A stretch of DNA of 64,000 bases, taken from positions 148,147,559-148,211,558 of the forward strand of contig CP136066.1 of assembly GCA_032622095.1 (NCBI GenBank). The letters run 5' to 3'. Made by a program: the position numbers and the translations under genes. The notes beneath the pieces were generated by a model that made no database searches, was not told the DNA's origin, and was given only the letters and a program-made list of their open reading frames with translations. How positions within the stretch are numbered: the stretch's first letter is position 1; every line of letters begins with the position of its first letter. This stretch comes from Siphonodentalium dalli (taxonomy: Eukaryota; Mollusca; Scaphopoda; Gadilida; Siphonodentaliidae). Of the stretch, positions 1 through 12,227 are shown one piece after another.

Positions 1-119
1 GTCTGTTGGTGCTTGTAGGTTAAAAGTTTGGGGTTGGCACTATATTGTTGAAATATTCAGACTAATTGGAAGATATTGAAAAAAAAAGTGGGAAAAATAA
101 GTTTTAGCTACATGTACCT

Positions 120-270
120 ACAGTAATGCCCTAAATAATCGACTGCTTATTAAACCATAGCAGAATTATGGGTAACTTTTCAGGATTTAGTCAGAAATAT
201 GGCTTGTTGCCATTCATCGGAAAGCTCTCACTTGTTGCCATTCATCGGAAAGATCTCACTGAGAGCTTTC
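120..270. mobile_element. MITE-A, partial copy
   Basis: It begins CAGTAATGCCCTAAATAATC and includes GGATTTAGTCAGAAATATGG. The left arm and a duplicated centre (GCCATTCATCGGAAAG twice) are present; the right arm is missing. Confidence 0.8.
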
Positions 271-959
271 ACCTACCCTATTTGTTTCTTCAATCCATTA
301 GAGTGAAGTACATAATTAAGGAATAATATATCTAGAAAATATATTACCCGCACTGCTTTTTCAATGTAATAAACCTCCCTGTCACAACATAAAATAGTTC
401 TATATGGGTGTAGCTACAGAAGAGATTAATGTTGATCTTCCTGAATACCCACAAACTCTATTTGTGTATTTAAATTTAAATAATTACTTACATTGTGTAG
501 AAAATTTCTATTTTCCGCTTTGTTATAAAATGAAAATTGAAATTCAAGTTAACACTGAAAATAACATAAGTCACTGTGAAGACATTTGTCTCGTGTTGTG
601 TGTAAACTCACTTTATAGAAGGAACGGTCAGAATCAATTTCCATAAGTCAGTGCATACGTCCTGAGGGTAAACACATTAGTGCCCTACCACCACATCACA
701 GAAGTCTTTAAGATTGGTCACAAAACATTACAGTGCACCTCATGAGCCAATAGGATTTCTGATCGCTCCACTATTTATCCTTCAGTGTGAAAAATCATTT
801 GTCAACTACACTCACACAAAACAGAATTAGCTCCAGCAAAACCAGTGATCATTCAAATTTCTCCTCAGATTGAAATAAAAAATAAACATTGATTAATTAC
901 TCCATGGAGAATAAGAGAATTAATTGGTCTCCTGTGCCTCCCTGGTGCTGGGTCACCTG

Positions 960-1260
960 GACTATTAGTGCATTTGACGCTTATCCCTCTTGTTTCAACT
1001 TAAACTTTTTGGCTTTCTTCCCTGTTTGCGTGAGGTATTAATATATTTATGAGTTTGGTACGTCTTGGCATATAACATTGCTTATATTCCATTTGACACT
1101 TATCTCTCTTGTTCCAACTTAAACTTTTTGGCCTCTTCATCAAGTTTTGACTTGCGTGAGTCATTAGTTATGAGTTTTGTTTGTCTAAACATAATGATAT
1201 GACATTCTGACTTGAAGTTGAGAGCTTTTTTATGTGTTGTTATTCAAGCTGACAAACAAA
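960..1260. repeat. Dispersed repeat E, two partial copies
   Basis: CAACTTAAACTTTTTGGC and TGCGTGAGTCATTAGTTATGAG occur twice within 300 bp and again at 3215-3307, 3818-3922 and 4145-4373. 271-960 and 1261-1700 show no gene or repeat that I recognise; the ORF at 404-646 has no recognisable domain. Confidence 0.65.
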
Positions 1261-1699
1261 GTTTGGCGGGGTGAGTTATAGAAATGATGGGCTTTGTCCG
1301 TAACAAGTTTGAAGCTCTATATCTTGGTCATCGTCAAGTCAGATTTTGATCATCTTTGGTCTGATGAACCAAAATAATTAACAGCGGGTTTTGTTGATTT
1401 ATTTTTTCCAGAGTTACTGCCCTTATGAGATAATGAAGTCAATTAGCATTCAATTGGTCTAAATGCATTTAAAAAGGCATAATTATGATATGTAGCAAAA
1501 GGTTACAAAACAGATTTGATCTGGATACTGTTCATTTGCTTCAGTATTTTTAAGAGTGCAATATGGCTGTGAACTGGGATGCGTGATCTAGTAAATTACG
1601 CAAAAACAGAGAAGTAGTGGATTTTGCACTGTCAAATTTGACAATTATAGTTGAATAGTTGGGACAGACTTTTCAATGTTATCCTCGGTGCGATGGGTG

Positions 1700-2012
1700 A
1701 GTCATATTTATTTAAGACGCTCCTAAATTACTATTTCTTTGGCTTCGGGGGTAAAAAATATTTTATTCGATTCGAAGAACCCACCCATCAAAGCCCAGAG
1801 TGATCAGATATCGATTTTTGAAGTTTATTATTTTATTTGTTTGTGGCCCAGAACACGCTGTCAAAAGGATGGTCTCAGCTCAGTCAAAATTGCGGATGAA
1901 GATAGATAACTCTAAAAACAAGTGTCATACGGCCACTTGAGTATTCACAAAATTTGGCCGTATTATACCACTTATTTTTAGAGTTGTCCATCTCCATCCT
2001 CAATTTTTATTT
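1700..2012. mobile_element. Family D fragment
   Basis: GACGCTCCTAAATTACTATT, TTTGGCTTCGGGGGTAAAAA, CAAAGCCCAGAGTGATCAGA and GATAACTCTAAAAACAAGTG match the family; both outer ends are lost. Confidence 0.75.
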
Positions 2013-2014
2013 CA

Positions 2015-2790
2015 AAATTCATTAGCACGGGCTACAGGAGTGTTCGTCTGATCATCATGAAATTTTCGTGGATGATAATATTGACATGTAGATGGGAATG
2101 AGTCATTTTGGGGTCATGCATTCAGCCATAAAATATGGCCACTGGCAGCCATGTAGGATTTTACTCTTTGCATGACTAAATCCTTTGGCATGGGCTACAG
2201 GTTGTACCTTTGGTCGGATCATCATGAAATTTGTAATGGCTGTTGACATGTAGATGGGAACGAGTCATTTTGGGATCATTCAGCATTAAGACATGGCCAC
2301 TGGCAGCCATTTTGGATTTTACTCTTTGCATGACTAAATCCTTTGGCACGGGCTTCAAGTCGTACCTTTGGTCGGATTGTTATGAAATTTGTCATGGCTG
2401 TTGACATTGACATGTAGTTGGGAAACGAATTATTTTAGGGTCATTTGGCAAACAAACATTGGCCGCCAGTAGCCATTTTGGATTTCAAAATCAATCCATT
2501 AGCACGGGCTACAGGCCGAACTGTTCATCTGATCATCATGAAAGTTGTCATGGATGTTAATATTGACATGTAGATGGGAACGAGTCATTTTGGGGTCATT
2601 CGGCCATAAAACATGGCTGCCAGCAGCCATCTTGGATTTTACACTTAGCATGACTAAATCCTTTGGCCCACGTACCTACAGTCCACTTCCCTCATCTGGT
2701 CATCAAACTTCATATTTATCTTTATATTGATCTACTAGATGGGAGCTATCAAATGTTTTTGATATTCATTGGAAAACATAGCTGCCAGTG
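2015..2790. repeat. ~160-bp tandem repeat, five diverged units
   Basis: Units start near 2018, 2180, 2336, 2496 and 2655. Shared words are ACTAAATCCTTTGGCA, GGTCGGATCATCATGAAATT, TTGACATGTAGATGGGAACG and GCAGCCATTTTGGATTTTAC. The short ORFs here follow the repeat. Confidence 0.85.
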
Positions 2791-3656
2791 GCCCTCTTGG
2801 ATTTTATTTGATATATATCTTTTCATGTTGATAATCTAGTATTACTTAGACATTTCCATTTTCCACATTCCTAATCGCTCCATTGACTGTAACACATGAA
2901 ATTATTCCCTTTCGAAGTTGAGCTACAGTGTCATTGACACTTTCATTTTTGTATCTTATCAAAATGCTTTAAACAACATCATTGCACTGTATGGTCAAAT
3001 TCCTATGTAGGAACTTTTGTAAATTTGTATTTTTTTCTGCCTTGCACCAAATAAATCTATCTCTCTATAACTATATTAGGTAAATCCAGAATGTGCCTTT
3101 AATACAGGATGACGAGTTTCATAAACTTAATTTTATTGAAATGTAGCTTCATTTCTGGGGAATTTGTTTATCTAAAATTTGCCATGACCATCAATGTTGA
3201 AATCAATGATCCCTAGGTCCTCCAAACTTTTGGCCTTCTTACCTGCTTGCGTGAGGCATAAGTTATGAGTTTGATATGTCTTGGGATAATGATATGACAT
3301 GCTGACATATTTACACACTAAGTGTTGTCATCACTAAATCCAGCATTATGATTGGTCGGCGCCCACGTGGCTAGTTGCAGTTATTTCTCGGTGAATGCGT
3401 AACGCCTCATAACACCAAGCTAATAACACCATCGATACGTCATTAGGTTTGGAAAGACGAACGCGTAATGTTTTGGGCGCATTTGGACTCGCGCAGGATT
3501 GACTTAATACATCATCGGGTTTCAACATGAAGAGAAATTGTTCCTATTAACTTTTGCCAAGGGTGCTATTGGGTATTTTGGGCTGATCTTGTCACGATAC
3601 ACTTTTCGATTTAAATATATTTACAAAAGTGGCTTTTTCGCTAAATGTATATAAAT

Positions 3657-3817
3657 ATAAGGATTAACTGTCATGTGGACTATTTTTATGGAGATGTAAC
3701 GGTGAGGTAAGTGGACATAACTTGTATGTAAAACCCTTCGGGTTTTACACAAGTTATGTCCACTTACCTCACCGTTACATCTCCATAAAAACAGTCCACA
3801 TGACAGTTAATCCTTAT
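3657..3817. repeat. 161-bp hairpin with a TTCG loop
   Basis: Arms of about 77 bp (ATAAGGATTAACTGTCATGT ... ACATGACAGTTAATCCTTAT) are complementary except for one mismatch and a 2-base bulge, and close on CCC-TTCG-GGG. It forms the right end of the 3308-3817 insertion. Confidence 0.9.
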
Positions 3818-3922
3818 TTGAAGTTGAGAGCTATTTTATGTGTTGTTTTTAATTCTGACTTCAAATCTTATCGGTCAGGAGAAGTTTTTCTGCTGTTTGA
3901 GGAAAACATTTGTTTGACACTT

Positions 3923-4140
3923 AACCATTCATGACGGGAGCTGTGCTGGTGCAGCATTAAATATCCTGTGCCAGTGCATTCTCTTATATATGCAAACCTC
4001 GCATATATAAGAGAATGCACTGGCTTACAAGGTCAAGGTAAATATTGTTAGGCCAATGTATTCTCTTATATATGCGAGGCTTCCTATGGGAGACTTGCAT
4101 ATATAAGAGAATGCATTGGCACAGGTTTTCGCAAAATTTC
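3923..4140. mobile_element. Family B (TTAA-ended, nested hairpins) copy
   Basis: TTAACCATTCATGACGGGAG at the left; two inner hairpins made of CATTCTCTTATATATGCGAG and its complement lie on either side of TACAAGGTCAAGGTAAATAT. The right end is cut at TTTCGCAAAATTTCAG, where a dispersed repeat resumes. Confidence 0.8.
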
Positions 4141-4373
4141 AGTAAACTTCAATCTTTTGGCTTTCTTCCCTGCTTGCGTGAGGTATTAGTTTATGAGTTT
4201 GATACATCTTGGCATAATGATATGACATGCTGACTTGAAGTAGAGAGCTTTTTTATGTGTTGTTTTTCATTCTGACTTCAAATTGGTGCTATCTTATCGT
4301 TCAGGTGATGTTTTTCCTGCTGTTTGAGGAAAACATTTGGATGACACTGAAAGGCCCTCAATTTCATTGATTA

Positions 4374-4615
4374 ACCCTTTCATGAAGGGAGCCATGCTGG
4401 TGCAGTATTAAAGAGCCTGTGTCAGTGCATTCTCTTATATATGCGAGTCTCTCATAGGGAGCCTCGCACATATAAGATAATGCACTGGCTTACAAGGTCA
4501 AGGTATATATTGTTAGGCCAATGTATTCTCTTATATATGCGAGGCTCCCTATGGGAGACTCTCATATATTAGAGAATGCATTGACAGGATTTTCGCAAAA
4601 ATTCATGGAAGTCAT
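4374..4615. mobile_element. Family B copy
   Basis: It starts TTAACCCTTTCATGAAGGGA, carries the two inner TCTCTTATATATGCGAG hairpins and the GGTCAAGGTA spacer, and ends near TTCGCAAAAATTCATGGAAG. The right TTAA is not preserved. Confidence 0.8.
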
Positions 4616-4807
4616 GGAAGCATTAAATAACAAATAACAACTTATGCATTGGATACCGTATCAGTATTTATTATATACTTGCCCATGAATTATAAGGTTT
4701 TAGCAGTGAGATATAAGTGATATCCCACGAGTGAGTGATATCAGCTTGAAATTTATGATGTATTGACATTCATTGGGGGCCATAGGCAAGTAACTAAAGT
4801 ATATAAT

Positions 4808-5029
4808 AAACAGAATATCCACACTTTTTCAGTGGATATGGGTTAATCTCATTCGTGATGACAAAACATTTGAATTTCCACTTGTGGAAATTCAATGTTT
4901 TGTCATCACTCATGAGATATAACCCATATTCGTGATGACAAAACATTTGAATTTCCACTTGTGGAAATTCAATGTTTTGTCATCACTCATGAGATATAAC
5001 CCATATCCACTGAAAAAGTGTGGATATCC
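4808..5029. mobile_element. Nested-palindrome element
   Basis: Outer inverted ends ATATCCACACTTTTTCAGTG / CACTGAAAAAGTGTGGATAT flank two direct copies of a ~80-bp palindrome (GATGACAAAACATTTGAATT ... AATTCAATGTTTTGTCATCA). 4616-4807 has nothing recognised. Confidence 0.8.
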
Positions 5030-5860
5030 TCTATTTATAACATGATCCAACCCCTATTCCATTCATTAAACCCATTCTATTATAATGATATATAATGGTC
5101 ATTGTATAACAGGAGATAATGCCAGGTGTACCCAAATGTATTATTGCTGCGCAAATGTGACGATTTGTCCTCTGTTTACATTCCATACATGACAGAAGAG
5201 GAATGAAGACGAATCGGTGTCTCTGACTGTTATTGATATAGTTTGAAAAGTTATTTTATTACATTTACACCATTAAATACATCAAAGAGTCTTATTTATC
5301 TGGGACTATTTCTTTACGCGGTGAAACGTCATCGCAGCCCTTATAGAAGCCGCTGTTACTTTCACGTCCCATTTATTGATTTAAGCATGTTTTATGGAGG
5401 TTTTGGATCAAGTAATAAATAAAATCTACAACTCATCCCCAGTTTACAAATTTACAAAATTTGTTAAATAAATTAAGACTGGACCGCGCCAAAGGCTCGG
5501 TCTAGGTCTAATTTACTGGACTCGAACGTTTTATAAATTTTGCTATAAACTGGGGACTCATTGCAGATCCTATATATATCACCTTAAGCATATCTGCTTC
5601 TCGAGGTATCCAAATTTTACTAATTACCTTATTTGCCCAAACATTCATGCAGAGTGCCACAAGTTCTGTTTTCTTTTGTTTTAATGCCAAGAAAATAATG
5701 TAAGGTGACTTGAGTGCTCCTATTGCTGATGCAAATAATTTAATGAGGAAATAAACAGCACACGCACCTGATCAACACTATCTGACAAGAGGCATTACAA
5801 CACAATGCATTTTTTTTCAAAAACTAACCTGTCAGGTGTTTTCCACCACCAATTCATTCA
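5030..5860. other. Unannotated stretch with one weak inverted repeat
   Basis: No gene is recognised. Around 5410-5560 a loose inverted repeat (CCCCAGTTTACAAA ... CTATAAACTGGGG) surrounds a GC-rich hairpin GACTGGACC/GGTCTAGGTC. Confidence 0.5.
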
Positions 5861-5984
5861 TTCATTAATTGACATCCAATTGATTTGCTATAAACTGCAT
5901 CCATTTTAGGTCATGGAGAGCGGTATCAATATCTAAATCAGTAATTATAATTATCTGTGGGATAGGGTTCTCACATGCTATCAA

Positions 5985-6220
5985 CTTAACATCTTGTTTT
6001 TATTTCACTGGACAGTTTATCTATTGGGAAAGTGTTCACTTATTTAGACTTTTGTCAATAGGTTTCTTTTTATGACATGCCCAGAATATCACGGTATGAT
6101 CTTCACATGCAGGTTCTTGTCGGTGCAATCGTATAAAACTGACTGATCTGTCAAAATGTCATCTCAGGTAAACATGATAGCAGTGGTTTCCAGGAAATGA
6201 CTCTATTAAAAAATCACATT
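5985..6220. repeat. Dispersed repeat, copy 1
   Basis: GACAGTTTATCTAT, TTTTTATGACATGCCC and TGTCAAAATGTCATCTCA recur in order at 8640-8830. 6221-6818 contains no supported gene. Confidence 0.6.
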
Positions 6221-7138
6221 GCTATTTGCTGCCTTTGATTGTGGCCCACCTGTATGATTCATGTCTCATGGACAGTTATTGTTATCCCTCCCCCCCCCAT
6301 TCCTCTGCAAACGAAGTTTGGCTGGGGACAGGGTGCATGCTGGACCGAAATTTACTTTTGCCAAATGAGAATATTTGCAAAGAGTACTTATTTTTTTCAC
6401 GAAGTTGGATAATTCAAATTACACACATCGTTTGCGTATATCATCGGGTGCCACGGTAGCCTCAACCCAAAGTGACCAATTAGTGACGCTTCTATGGGTG
6501 TTGAGACATACACATACTGTAACCTAAACATAAAAGACAATTACATCTGACAGTAACTGCAGCGGAATCAATGTTGAGGGGGATACACCGTGTATATTTC
6601 TATACTTCAATCGAAGTTCAAAGATATCAAACGATCAATCTGCAACTGACATGTACTTGTCCTCGAGGCTCGATTGGAATTATTGTTTTGTGGTTTTTTT
6701 CTTTTATGTTGACATAATTTAAATGATTGGTCAATAGACTCAAAACAGATTACAGACAGCTTCAACATTATATCATTGTATTTTATTGATTTTAATCCAT
6801 ATTCCACAGTCACAATTTTAACCCTTTGAACCCTGGCTCCCCACAACGATCGACACCATGACCCTGGGCTCCCAGTGTTATTTTTGATTTATTGTAGACT
6901 GTGTTTAGGCGAAATGTGTTGGTTATGTTTAAATGGTGTCGCAGGTCTGAAATTTTACATGTATGTTCCCAATGGACCACTGAATATTTTAAGATCGGGA
7001 TACATTGCCACACGATCACTCCCAAGCAACGGTTGCTATGCAACTACCCGAAATTGAAAGTAAAATGCAATTATAACCTACCTCGACATAAGCTCCGTCC
7101 ATTTCCACAACACCTCAATTTCCCCATACATTGACCTC

Positions 7139-7299
7139 TTGTCATATCGGTACTTGAAACAATGCCACCCGCTGCTGGAGCGACTGATGTTTGAATCTCT
7201 CCCAGTGTCACTGTGCTTTCATCCTCCCATTCTAATTCACAACTGTCATAGTCATCATCATCTAAATCTTTCGAAAATGTTTTAGGCTTCACAATTAAT
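7139..7299 (-). pseudogene. Acidic coding fragment (possible piggyBac-like N-terminus), left arm of a perfect inverted repeat
   Basis: On the minus strand this reads VKPKTFSKDLDDDDYDSCEL and ends at SSTDM. The acidic Asp/Glu stretch with a Trp resembles N-termini of piggyBac-like transposases. It is complementary over its whole 161 bp to 7641-7801. TTAACCCTTTGAACC-like ends lie nearby (6819, 7444), which fits piggyBac biology. No DDE domain is present, so the family call is tentative. Confidence 0.45.
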
Positions 7300-7640
7300 A
7301 TCCAAATTGGTAACAAGCAACTTCATATGATATGTAGCGTGTAGATTTGGTATTTTACAAAGTGGTTGAAAAAGCTTCCTCAGCAATCGAATATAATTAA
7401 TGATGAACAGTTTATATACAACGAATGCAGGTTCACTGACTATTAACCTTTTGAACCTGAGCGGCCAGAAAAACGGCCGCAATGTGAACCTCCAAATACC
7501 CCAGCGAACTGTCGCTGAACCGGCAAGTAAACCATCCACCTTGTGTGTATTGTTTACAAACATCGTGGCTTTCGACTAATTCTCCAATAATTATGTTTTT
7601 GTTTCTGTCATGTTGCTATTGCGTTTAAGCACACAACACC

Positions 7641-7801
7641 ATTAATTGTGAAGCCTAAAACATTTTCGAAAGATTTAGATGATGATGACTATGACAGTTG
7701 TGAATTAGAATGGGAGGATGAAAGCACAGTGACACTGGGAGAGATTCAAACATCAGTCGCTCCAGCAGCGGGTGGCATTGTTTCAAGTACCGATATGACA
7801 A
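7641..7801 (+). pseudogene. Acidic coding fragment, right arm of the perfect inverted repeat
   Basis: Exact reverse complement (by reading) of 7139-7299. The frame runs IVKPKTFSKDLDDDDYDSCE to TDMT and then stops shortly after in unrelated DNA. The 341-bp spacer between the arms contains no recognisable gene. Confidence 0.45.
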
Positions 7802-7990
7802 CCAGGAAAATCGTGGCGTGACTTTGGCAACGCGCGCGATCGTAGCTGTCACATGACCACTGTCGCACTGGTCATGTTGTAAATACCACGAAAATCGTAG
7901 CTGCAAAGATCGCAGCACCGTAGCGTCTGCGGGCAAGCTACGATTTCTCCACCTACGATTTTCCCCACTTACGATTTTAATCGTAGCGTC
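7802..7990. repeat. Cluster of ATCGTAGC / GCTACGAT motifs
   Basis: In this GC-richer stretch AAAATCGT, ATCGTAGC, GCTACGAT and ACGATTTT recur about ten times in both orientations, with GTAGCGTCTGCGG twice (7919, 7983). Local hairpins are possible. 7991-8394 has no recognised feature. Confidence 0.65.
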
Positions 7991-8394
7991 TGCGGTGGCA
8001 CTTAGTCACCTTAATTCAAATCATGCAGATTGTACGCATGTATCATCAACTCATCGGCTTGACAGTTTACCTCTCCAAAACAAAGCAATCAGTAAAATCA
8101 TCAGTTAGCAATGATTCTTTGTAAGATGGAACCTGACACACATTGATCAAAGACACATTCAAACAACAAATTGCCAACTACATGCTTGAAATGCTTGTTT
8201 TGAAGTGTTTGTTATATTGAAAATAAATGATTGGTCAATCGATTGGTGTAATTGATTATTTAAATTCTTCTAAATCCACATTGTTATCTACATGTACTTC
8301 CAGCCGTAAGATCAACCTATATTTCTTACCTGGCACATTGTACATATAACTCATATATATACAAGCAGCCACATATAATATTATCAATTGAGAC

Positions 8395-8485
8395 TTTCAA
8401 TACCGGAACCGGTACCGTGGTAACACATGCGGTAACCCACGCGGAACTATCCCGGTACCGATAGGTCTGGAACCATCGGTACTTT
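8395..8485. repeat. GC-rich imperfect inverted repeat
   Basis: TACCGGAACCGGTACCG, GGTAACACATGCGGTAACCC and CCCGGTACCGATAGG give several short overlapping palindromes. Confidence 0.5.
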
Positions 8486-8639
8486 GAGAAACCTGCCATG
8501 CATTTGTTGTTGATATTTATCACTTTAGGAATACATGTATCTGTTCAAAAATTCTGTTGATATTTCACATTAGGAATATCAGTTATTTCTGCCTGCATCA
8601 AATACAAATCGTCATACTGACCTGTCAATGTTGTGCACT

Positions 8640-8830
8640 TGTCTTTATTGTGGTAGACAGTTTATCTATATTTTTTATGACATGCCCCCAATAAAATGGT
8701 ATAATTTTCACTTGATGCAGCTTGATGGCTGTTATCTGTGCAATTCAATCATATAAAACTTGACTTTTCTGTCAAAATGTCATCTCATAGATCAATATGA
8801 TAGCCGTGGTTTCTTGGAATTGACACTATA
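8640..8830. repeat. Dispersed repeat, copy 2
   Basis: Diverged copy of 5985-6220; it ends near GATAGCCGTGGTTTC. Confidence 0.6.
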
Positions 8831-9210
8831 ACCCTTTCCTTATTTAATACTCATTGATGAGTAGATCTCTTTAAGAAATGTTCTGATAATCCGTTCATAC
8901 TCTCATGTGCCTAATACTCATGATGGCCTATTAATAGTGATGGGTGGAGATTCAGGCTGAAATTAATAAAAGTGATGGCAATTTCACTCTATGTCTCAAT
9001 GCCAAATAATAGTGATCATCGGGAATTTTCTCCAACATTAATAATCCTGCTGACACTATCATTAGGCACCTGGGAGTAGGTCATTTGTTGTAACTTATTA
9101 TCTAATGTACTTACTCATCCTGTTATAAAGTGGATTTCTTCAACCTATAAGAGTGCACTCCCAACGTCAAAGTCTACACTATATCCACTGACTAGATGTG
9201 AGGCACCACA

Positions 9211-9337
9211 GTAATGCCTTAAATAATTGACTCCTTAACCACAGAAGAATGATGTGTGATTTTTCAGGATTTAGTCAGAAATATGACTTGTTGCCATCCA
9301 TCGGAAAACTCTCACTGATTATTTAGGGCATTACTAT
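9211..9337. mobile_element. MITE-A, internally deleted copy (in duplication copy 1)
   Basis: The left arm CAGTAATGCCTTAAATAATT runs to CATCGGAAAACTCTCA, then the sequence jumps to the outer right end TTAGGGCATTACTATA. The inner right arm is deleted. The same copy recurs at 11320-11448 through the tandem duplication. Confidence 0.8.
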
Positions 9338-10117
9338 ATAGAGTGCAATTGAATATCTCTATTAACCCTTTCTGTACCAAATGGATTAATCCTATCAGTT
9401 ATTAAAGTATACACTGGAATAGTCTACTGCAAAAACCCTGTGCAACGCATTCTCTTATATATATATATTTATCATCATTATTTACGTTGGAAAGTATGTC
9501 ATAAATCAATTTCATATCAATTACTAGTTCATATCACCTTCCGATAATTTGATTGGTTTGTTGACAAAAAGTGTGTTCTGATTGGCTGAATGGCAGCCGG
9601 GGCCGAGCCGCATCTCTAACTAAATGCAGGTCAAATTCATGCACGTCAATCAACGCGATGCCGAAATTCTCGCAATTATAATCTTGAAATATATAGTTTT
9701 TGGACATTGTTATACGATAAATAGAATATGTAATTCGTATTTATCTAATAAACATAAGATATAATGTCACAAACTGAGAACAGAATAGCGCACTATATCT
9801 TCGCGTGCATATTATTTCTGCTAGTTCACCAGGTGTAACTCGGCTTCCGTTGCAATGAAGTGACGTCACATTAACCTTTTGCTGCCGTCATATAGCTATT
9901 TAGTGATTTGTGTGCGTTTTGGACATCATAATCAATTTATAGGTGTCATATGATAAATAGAATATGTAATTTGTGTTTCTCTCATATGATATTTATGAAA
10001 CTCGTCACGAATTTTCAGTTTTCTCTTGCCGGAGGCTCGAGAAAACTGAAAATTCTAAGACTCGTTTCATTATAAATATCATATGAGAGAAACACTCATT
10101 TCATATCCTCTATATAT

Positions 10118-10307
10118 GAGTCTCCCATAGGGAGCCTCACATTTATAAGAGAATGCATTGGCCTAACAATATTTACCTTGACCTTGTAATTCAGTGCATT
10201 TTCATATATATGCGAGGCTCCTTATGGGAGACTCGCATATATAAGAGAATGCATTGGCACAGGATCTTTAATGCTGCACCAGCGTAGCTCCCGTCAGGAA
10301 ATGGTTA
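10118..10307. mobile_element. Family B copy (duplication copy 1)
   Basis: In reverse orientation: inner hairpins around CCTAACAATATTTACCTTGA, then GGATCTTTAATGCTGCACCA and CTCCCGTCAGGAAATGGTTA at the right. The left outer end is lost. Confidence 0.8.
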
Positions 10308-10350
10308 AAGCAGAAAAGTAAAAAGATAACAAAATTCGAAAATATAAATA

Positions 10351-10412
10351 TGATGAATGTATCGGAATATGATGAATGTATAGGAATATGATGAATGTAT
10401 AGGGATATGATG
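10351..10412. repeat. 19-bp minisatellite, 3 units (copy 1)
   Basis: Three units of the same 19-mer, with the same first and last two variants as the 52-unit array of copy 2. It marks the state before expansion or after contraction. Confidence 0.9.
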
Positions 10413-10965
10413 TTCTGGCACTAAATCTATAGTATAAAAGTGCAAATTTGTGATTTATTAGTTTGACGAGATGTTTTATTGTTTTTCTATAGGATTAAGA
10501 AAACATGATCACAATAAACTATCTCAAACTGGAGATTCATCTTTGCTTGTCATCCAGCAATATTAACTCTTTATTTACTAAATGGATTCTCCCATCTCAG
10601 TTATAAAATTACACATAAGAATGGTCTATTTTTTATTTGGATGGGGGTGTTCAGGATAAATAATTAATTAGCAGACAATAGTCAGACGAAAAGATAGTAC
10701 AAGTACTGAAGTATTCCTATTCATTGATGTGAAATGTTCAGCTGAGAAGCCATGGTCGTTCGTTTAAATTATTATCTGAACATTCATAAGGGAACTATTC
10801 GACCAAGCCTGGGAACATGGCCATGTCGGACATTTGCAGAATGAGATCCCCACAGTGTGAATTTTGTTTGAGCATATTTTATTCGTCGTCCAATACATAT
10901 ACATAATAGTTAAAATACAGTAATATGATGAGCAACGGGGATTGGAGCACAAGTTATTACAACTT

Positions 10966-11070
10966 ACTAAATGCTCCTCTCCCCAAGGTGAATTTAGGGA
11001 TGCTAACTTGCACAGTGGGCTAGCATTACTAAATTCACCCTCTGGTGACCTTATATTCTGATTAGGCCTC
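10966..11070. mobile_element. Family C fragment (duplication copy 1)
   Basis: CTCCTCTCCCCAAGGTGAAT ... TCACCCTCTGGTGACCTTAT palindrome; the same fragment recurs at 14020-14110 in copy 2. Confidence 0.7.
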
Positions 11071-11319
11071 ATATTGGGTACAGTAATGCCCTAAATAATA
11101 TGGCTCAATGCCAAATAATAGTGATCATCGGGAATTTTCTCCAACATTAATAATCCTGCTGACACTATAATTAGGCACCTGGGAGTAGGTCATTTGTTGT
11201 AACTTATTATCTAATGTACTTATACTCATCCTGTTATAAAGTGGATTTCTTCAACCTATAAGAGTGCACTCCCAACGTCAAAGTCTACACTATATCCACT
11301 GACTAGATGTGAGGCACCA

Positions 11320-11448
11320 CAGTAATGCCTTAAATAATTGACTCCTTAACCACAGAAGAATTATGTGTGATTTTTCAGGATTTAGTCAGAAATATGGCTT
11401 GTTGCCATCCATCGGAAAACTCTCACTGATTATTTAGGGCATTACTAT
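11320..11448. mobile_element. MITE-A, internally deleted copy (in duplication copy 2)
   Basis: Duplicate of 9211-9337 with single-base differences. Confidence 0.8.
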
Positions 11449-12227
11449 ATAGAGTGCAATTGAATATCTCTATTAACCCTTTCTGTACCAAATGGATTAA
11501 TCCTATCAGTTATTAAAGTATACACTGGAATAGTCTACTGCGAAAACCCTGTGCAATGCATTCTCTTATATATATATATATTTATCATCATTATTTACGT
11601 TGGAAAGTATGTCATAAATCAATTTCATATCAATTACTAGTTCATATCACCTTCCGATAATTTGATTGGTTTGTTGACAAAAAGTGTGTTCTGATTGGCT
11701 GAATGGCAGCCGGGGCCGAGCCGCATCTCTAACTAAATGCAGGTCAAATTCGTGCACGTCAATCAACGCGATGCCGAAATTCTCGCAATTATAATCTTGA
11801 AATATATAGTTTTGGACATTGTTATACGATAAATAGAATATGTAATTCATATTTATCTAATAAACATACGATATAATGTCACAAACTGAGACCAGAATAG
11901 CGCACTATATCTTCGCGTGCATATTATTTCTGCTAGTTCACCAGGTGTAACTCGGCTTCCGGTGCAATGAAGTGACGTCACATTAACCTTTTGCTGCCGA
12001 TGTCATATAGCTATTTAGTGATTTGTGTGCGTTTTGGACATCATAATCAATTTATAGGTGTCATGATAAATAGAATATGTAATTCGTGTTTCTCTCATAT
12101 GATATTTATGAAACTCGCCACGAATTTTCAGTTTTCTCTTGCCGGAGGCTCGAGATAACTGAAAATTCTAAGACTCGTTTCATAAATATCATATGAGAGA
12201 AACACTCATTTCGTATCCTCTATATAT

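Larger units (their letters stand above)
3215..4373. repeat. Repeat E copies interrupted by insertions
   Basis: A repeat E copy ends at about 3307 (ATGATATGACATGCTGAC) and resumes at 3818 (TTGAAGTTGAGAGCT). The intact copy at 4145-4370 shows these are contiguous, so 3308-3817 is an insertion. A family B copy (3923-4140) sits between two repeat E copies. 2791-3214 has no recognised feature. Confidence 0.7.
8997..11103. repeat. 2.1-kb tandem duplication, copy 1
   Basis: This segment is repeated immediately downstream (11104-14150) at very high identity, with offset 2,109 bp at the left end. It includes a MITE-A copy (9211-9337), a family B copy (10118-10307), three units of a 19-bp minisatellite (10351-10412) and a family C fragment. 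The duplication ends inside a truncated MITE-A (ATGCCCTAAATAATATGGCT). No gene is recognisable; the ORF at 10764-11072 reads through the repeats. Confidence 0.9.

Noticed and set aside
1360-1385. CTGATGA words at 1360, 15868, 24958 and 32659 as further hammerheads
   Set aside because: No GAAA strand or pairing stems were found at the required distances.
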